Positions 4,727-8,302 of a stretch of DNA of 8,302 nt are shown here, piece after piece. Below the pieces are notes generated by a model. It searched no databases, was not told the DNA's origin, and saw only the letters and a program-made list of their open reading frames with translations. Both the position numbers and the translations under genes were made by a program. The DNA is taken from positions 1 through 8,302 of the forward strand of contig CALATF010000071.1 in assembly GCA_937891595.1 (NCBI GenBank), written 5' to 3'. Origin of the DNA: an uncultured Clostridia bacterium (GTDB lineage Bacteria; Bacillota; Clostridia; Christensenellales; UBA1242). Within the stretch, counting starts at the first letter, position 1; each line of letters begins with the position of its first letter.

Positions 4727-6859
4727 TTGCAAAAAATAATTAACTTTAGAACTATATTTTTGCTTTTCGTCGTTAGCTTGTTAACGATTTTTTTTAGTGT
4801 GATGTTAAATGTTAGTTTATTTTATTTATTTGGTTTATTATTTACGTTAGCATTTTTAGTTTTATTATTAATAAAGAAAAAACATGGCTGTTTAGTCATC
4901 TCTGTTATATTACTTTCAATCTTTTCAATTTATCCTTATTTTTTTGTAAAAAACTTTTCTAATAAAGCTTTCGAAAACCAAGTTTTAACTATTTCAGCAA
5001 AAGTAAAAAATATCAATAAAGTAAATTCTAATTTTTCTTATTTAACATTAGACAACTTATCTTTTTTAACACAGGAAAACCAACAATTTAATATAAATGG
5101 TAAAATGTCTATTTCTTTTAATGGTGAAGATATAGGCAGTATAAATATAGGTGATAAAATAGTATTTAACACAAAGGTTAAGGCAACAGACTTAATTTCT
5201 AATGGCAAAATTAATACATTGTATTTAACTAACGATATTAGATATACTTCAGAAAATGTTGTTTATAAAAACGATACTATAATTATAAATGGCAATATGC
5301 CTTTAAATGAGTTATTTAAACAATATAATAAAGATTTATTAGTTAAAAATTTAGGCATTGAAAAAGGCAATTTGGCATTTGGAGTTTTATTTGGTGATAA
5401 GAAAGAGGTGAACGACAATCTTTTAAACACCTTTAAAGTTTCGGGTGTAATGCATATATTTGCCGTTTCAGGGTTGCACGTAGGGTTAATTGTTGCTATT
5501 TTATTTTTTATTTTAAAAAAGGTGAAACTAAACAACTTAAGTATTTTCATTATTTCAGTCCTATGTTTAACTATTTTTAGTTATCTATGTTCTTTTAATT
5601 CACCAGTTGTAAGAGCTTCGATAATGTCCATGGTGGCGTTGTTTGCTAAAATTGTTAAGCGAAAAAATGACAATTTAAACACTTTAAGCTTATCAGGAAT
5701 AATTTTATTGTGTTTAAATCCATTAAATGTTTTTGATGGTGGTTTTCAAATGACCTTTGCTGCTGTTTTTGGCATTTTACTTTTTTCTCGCTTGTTTAAC
5801 AAATTAACCATTAAAAATATTGTTCTTAAAAAGTTAATATCTTTAATTAGTGTTTCAATAGCAACACAGCTAACATTGTTGCCTATATTATCGCATTTTT
5901 ATGGATATTATGCTACATGGTCTATTTTGGGTAACTTATTTACTCTGCCTATATTTAGTTTATTTTATACCTTACTTTTTGTAATAAACTTACTAGCTGT
6001 TGTTATGCCTTTTATGCAATTTTTATACTTTTTGCCAGGTTCTTTATTAAGTTTAGTTATAGCATTAAACTCTTGTGTAGCTGTACTTCCGTTTGGAATA
6101 ATAAAAATATCTTCTTTTAGTTTAATAGCATCTTTGGTCTACTATTTATTTTTATACAGTTTAAGTAATTTCATATTATTGAATATAAAATTTAAAATCG
6201 CATTAGTACTTATATTATTTTCTTTAACATCAACTAGTATTTATTTTAGTTTAAAACCTTTTAAATCAACTGAAAATGCATTTTTCTTTTATGATAACAA
6301 AAAATACGGTTTTTCATCTTTACTGGTAACAAATAATAATAGTTGTTACATGATAAACCCTGAAATAACTGAATATAATATCAAACTTATTATTCAAGAA
6401 TTAACAAATAGAAGAATAAATAAATTAAATGGAATTATCTTTACAGAAGATTATACTTTCGAAGCCACTTTATTAAATCCTTTATTAAAAGAATTTAATA
6501 CTACAATATATTTACCTTTTAATCACCAGTCGTATAATAACTTAATACAAATGAGGGCAAATGTTGTTAATGTACAAAGTAACAAAAGAATTAATTTACA
6601 TGAGTTTGATTTAGAATATAAATATAGCAACCATGTTTTTGTAGGTGCGTTTATAGATTTTGGTTATTTTAACTATTTTGAATTTGATTTCAATGTGGGA
6701 AATGAAGTTTATTTAAAGGATTTTATACTAAGTGACTTAAACTTTAAAATAGATTGTGTTAGAATAAACAATGCTATTGAAAATGCATTGAAAGATTGTT
6801 TAAAAACTAATAAAGTAATATTAACTGTTAATGATAACTTTTATTATAAGATTAATTAA
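4727..6859 (+). CDS. comEC: ComEC/Rec2-family DNA-uptake membrane channel with degenerate C-terminal domain
   Basis: ComEC carries single-stranded DNA across the cytoplasmic membrane during transformation. 710 residues. The TTG start (4727) is chosen because AAAAGGG lies 6 bases upstream; no in-frame ATG fits as well. Residues 9-75 hold N-terminal membrane helices. Residues 80-185 are the extracytoplasmic soluble DUF4131-like region. Residues 215-480 are the Competence domain, with the hallmark HIFAVSGLHVG (243-253), SPVVRAS (292-298), GGFQMTFAAVFGILLF (338-353) and the ATQLTLLPIL...LGNLFTLP segment (379-408). After a last helix (about 489-507), residues 515-710 occupy the place of the usual metallo-beta-lactamase-like domain. 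There the HxHxDH metal motif is replaced by TEDYTFEA (573-580) and the usual DVGQGDA by YDNKKYG (522-528). Nuclease activity from this domain is therefore unlikely, although the channel looks intact. No comEA precedes it; holA follows in the same transcript. Confidence 0.93.
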   Translation: MQKIINFRTIFLLFVVSLLTIFFSVMLNVSLFYLFGLLFTLAFLVLLLIKKKHGCLVISVILLSIFSIYPYFFVKNFSNKAFENQVLTISAKVKNINKVNSNFSYLTLDNLSFLTQENQQFNINGKMSISFNGEDIGSINIGDKIVFNTKVKATDLISNGKINTLYLTNDIRYTSENVVYKNDTIIINGNMPLNELFKQYNKDLLVKNLGIEKGNLAFGVLFGDKKEVNDNLLNTFKVSGVMHIFAVSGLHVGLIVAILFFILKKVKLNNLSIFIISVLCLTIFSYLCSFNSPVVRASIMSMVALFAKIVKRKNDNLNTLSLSGIILLCLNPLNVFDGGFQMTFAAVFGILLFSRLFNKLTIKNIVLKKLISLISVSIATQLTLLPILSHFYGYYATWSILGNLFTLPIFSLFYTLLFVINLLAVVMPFMQFLYFLPGSLLSLVIALNSCVAVLPFGIIKISSFSLIASLVYYLFLYSLSNFILLNIKFKIALVLILFSLTSTSIYFSLKPFKSTENAFFFYDNKKYGFSSLLVTNNNSCYMINPEITEYNIKLIIQELTNRRINKLNGIIFTEDYTFEATLLNPLLKEFNTTIYLPFNHQSYNNLIQMRANVVNVQSNKRINLHEFDLEYKYSNHVFVGAFIDFGYFNYFEFDFNVGNEVYLKDFILSDLNFKIDCVRINNAIENALKDCLKTNKVILTVNDNFYYKIN

Positions 6860-6896
6860 ATTAGATATAATAATGGTTTACATGGGAGAAGAGATT

Positions 6897-7874
6897 ATGA
6901 AATTTGAAGAATTTAAAGATAACATAAAAAAAGAAGTCTTACCTTTTTATATGATAAACGGTGGAGAAAGTTATTTAACCACATATACTTTAAAAATAAT
7001 AGAACAAAGTTTAAATTTATCATTTTCAGATTTTAACAAAGTAATTTTTAGTGACGAAAGTAATAAAACAGCAAGTGACATAGTATCTGCATGTCAAGTA
7101 GCACCTTTTTGTGATTTGAAAAGGTTAATTATTGTTCATGATTATTTAGGAAAAAAGAATGAGAATGAAAAGAAAATTTTTCTAAAGTATTTTGAAAACC
7201 CAAATGAAACAACTTGTATAGTTTTTTATAGTTCAGTAAAAAGTGAGTTTTTTACAAGCTTTGAAAACAAGGCGAATTTAATAGATTGCCAAAATATTTC
7301 ATCAAATACTATAAAACTAATTATCAATGATAAAATAAATAGGGAAGGTATTAAAATATCAGATGGTGCAGTTAATAAACTTATAGAGTACTCAAATAAT
7401 TCCATAACCAAAATAGATACTGAGTTAGATAAATTAAACAGTATAAGTTTGTCAAGAAATCATTCTTTAATTACTGAAGATGATATAGAACAAAATGTAG
7501 CAAAAGATATTGAATATGTTATTTTTGATTTAACAAATGCCATTTGCTCAAAGAATTCAGATAAAGCTTATATTTTAATTGACACAATGTTAAAAAACAA
7601 AGAACAGCCTGTAACTATAATATCAGCTATATCAAATTATTTTAGAAGATTATTTTTGGTTTCTCGTAGCGAATTTGATAAAAGTTACATGTCACAAATG
7701 TTAGGGGTAAAAGAGTTTGCTATAACAAAAAGTAAAGAACAGGCTTCAATGTTTGGTCAAAAGAAATTGAAAGAAATTTTTGATAAGTGTATAGAAGTAG
7801 AGTATATGGTTAAAAACGGTAATATGGAAGGAAAAAATGCAATAGTTTTTTTAATTGCAAGTATACTTAACTAG
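6897..7874 (+). CDS. holA: DNA polymerase III delta subunit
   Basis: The delta subunit opens the beta sliding clamp as part of the clamp loader. 325 residues, near the usual ~340. The N-terminus has the family form PFYMINGGESYLTTYTLKIIEQ, followed by CQVAPFCDLKRLIIVHDY (equivalent to the LPFFSDKRLVVV segment of homologues) in the nucleotide-free AAA-like domain. The middle contains DGAVNKLIEYSNNSITKIDTELDKL. The C-terminal collar domain begins around YVIFDLTNAICSKNSDKAY and includes the KEQPVTIISAISNYFRRLFLV stretch. There is no Walker A motif, as expected for delta. ATG 6897 is chosen because GGGAG (6884-6888) lies 8 bases upstream; in-frame ATGs at 6831 and 6882 are worse placed, and the first overlaps comEC. 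It is 37 bases after comEC without a terminator, so probably in one operon. comEC-holA adjacency is common in Firmicutes. Confidence 0.93.
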   Translation: MKFEEFKDNIKKEVLPFYMINGGESYLTTYTLKIIEQSLNLSFSDFNKVIFSDESNKTASDIVSACQVAPFCDLKRLIIVHDYLGKKNENEKKIFLKYFENPNETTCIVFYSSVKSEFFTSFENKANLIDCQNISSNTIKLIINDKINREGIKISDGAVNKLIEYSNNSITKIDTELDKLNSISLSRNHSLITEDDIEQNVAKDIEYVIFDLTNAICSKNSDKAYILIDTMLKNKEQPVTIISAISNYFRRLFLVSRSEFDKSYMSQMLGVKEFAITKSKEQASMFGQKKLKEIFDKCIEVEYMVKNGNMEGKNAIVFLIASILN

Positions 7875-7875
7875 G

Positions 7876-8302
7876 TTATTTTTTTGTTAGGAATATTATT
7901 TCGTTGCTTGTTAAGTTAGAATGTATTACTTTATTTAAGGAAAAAGCTATAATATCTGCACATTTTTTAACAGCAATATCAATGTCTTTTAATGTTAATA
8001 CTTTGTCTTCTTGAAATTCTCTATTAATATCCTTTAAATTTATTACAGTAGGGCAACCTATGGATAGGACTGGAACAGATAATGTGTGTTTGTCTATAGT
8101 TGGTTGTTTGTTGCCTATTTCACATCCAGGAGTAAGCCCAACGGTGTTGATTTGAAAGGTTTTTAGAAGATTGTTTACTTTTTTGCAACTTAAAGAGTCT
8201 ATAAGAATAACTACGTCTGGCTTTAATTCTTTTGTTAAAGCTTTAACTATTTCAAAAGTGTATATACCAGTTTTTGTTGATATGGATGGCGCAATTGTAA
8301 AA
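7876..8302 (-). CDS. gpr: Germination (spore) protease Gpr, C-terminal part (5' end off window)
   Basis: Gpr degrades the small acid-soluble proteins of the spore core during germination. The minus-strand frame is open to the right edge; 141 residues plus a TAA stop are visible. Recognisable segments in order are APSISTKTGIYTFEIVKAL, LKPDVVILIDSLSCKK (compare KPDFVIAIDALASR), INTVGLTPGCEIGNKQ (compare DTGIHPGSGVGNKR), TLSVPVLSIGCPTVIN (compare TLGIPVIAIGVPTVVD) and a last helix VLTLKDIDIAVKKCADIIAFSLNKVIH. Compared with Bacillus Gpr the stretch between GxPTV and the last helix appears much shorter, and Thr replaces the His of the usual GIHPG. The stop codon is separated from the holA stop by one base. 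The promoter and N-terminal half, including the propeptide region, are outside the window. Confidence 0.88.
   Translation of the reverse strand, partial: FTIAPSISTKTGIYTFEIVKALTKELKPDVVILIDSLSCKKVNNLLKTFQINTVGLTPGCEIGNKQPTIDKHTLSVPVLSIGCPTVINLKDINREFQEDKVLTLKDIDIAVKKCADIIAFSLNKVIHSNLTSNEIIFLTKK

Noticed and set aside
4708..4743. 11-codon ORF overlapping the comEC start (possible leader peptide)
   Set aside because: Its ATG lies almost at the expected transcription start with no ribosome site; the AAAAGGG fits the comEC TTG instead.
5263..5550. Minus-strand 95-codon ORF inside comEC
   Set aside because: A shadow of the conserved ComEC core on the other strand.
7226..7411. Minus-strand 61-codon ORF inside holA
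   Set aside because: A shadow ORF with no start signal of its own.
7868..7885. Possible terminator after holA (taac/gtta plus a T-run)
   Set aside because: The stem is only 4 bp with a 3-nt loop, too weak to call; the T-run encodes the Lys-Lys end of Gpr.

Overview
The window is AT-rich (roughly 30% G+C by eye) and has clostridial-type Firmicutes gene content. The clearest lineage marker is the C-terminal part of the spore protease Gpr at the right edge, which marks an endospore-forming lineage. The comEC-holA pair is also a common Firmicutes arrangement. Promoters look like ordinary SigA (TTGACA/TATAAT) sites, several with an extended -10 TG. I see no mobile element, CRISPR array, phage gene or recognisable defence cassette. 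This is a chromosomal housekeeping region with two poorly characterised proteins in it.

Layout from left to right. (1) The 3' part of glycyl-tRNA synthetase (+, open at the left edge) converges on a Thr-rich membrane-anchored protein (918-1637, -), and the two share a bidirectional terminator at 877-906. (2) The Thr-rich gene is divergent from aspartyl-tRNA synthetase (1863-3620, +). The 225-bp gap between them holds a promoter for each side and a 9-bp inverted repeat. (3) aspS converges on an unrecognised 234-residue protein (3740-4444, -), with two hairpin terminators back to back between them. (4) A tRNA-Glu(CUC) gene (4469-4543, -) lies 24 bp upstream of the 234-residue ORF, with no terminator between and one strong promoter in front of the tRNA, so both are probably on one transcript. 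(5) Divergent from the tRNA is comEC (4727-6859, +, TTG start), followed 37 bp later by holA (6897-7874, +). (6) gpr (-, open at the right edge) ends one base after the holA stop codon.

Functionally this is mostly translation (GlyRS, AspRS, tRNA-Glu), DNA replication (HolA), DNA uptake (ComEC) and sporulation (Gpr). The points most worth a second look are these. AspRS has a catalytic core that reads like the alphaproteobacterial type rather than the usual Firmicutes type. The ComEC C-terminal region keeps none of the metallo-beta-lactamase metal ligands. The tRNA-Glu appears to be co-transcribed with an orphan protein. The Thr-rich surface protein and the compact Gpr are also notable. I found no evidence for a wholly new multi-gene system.
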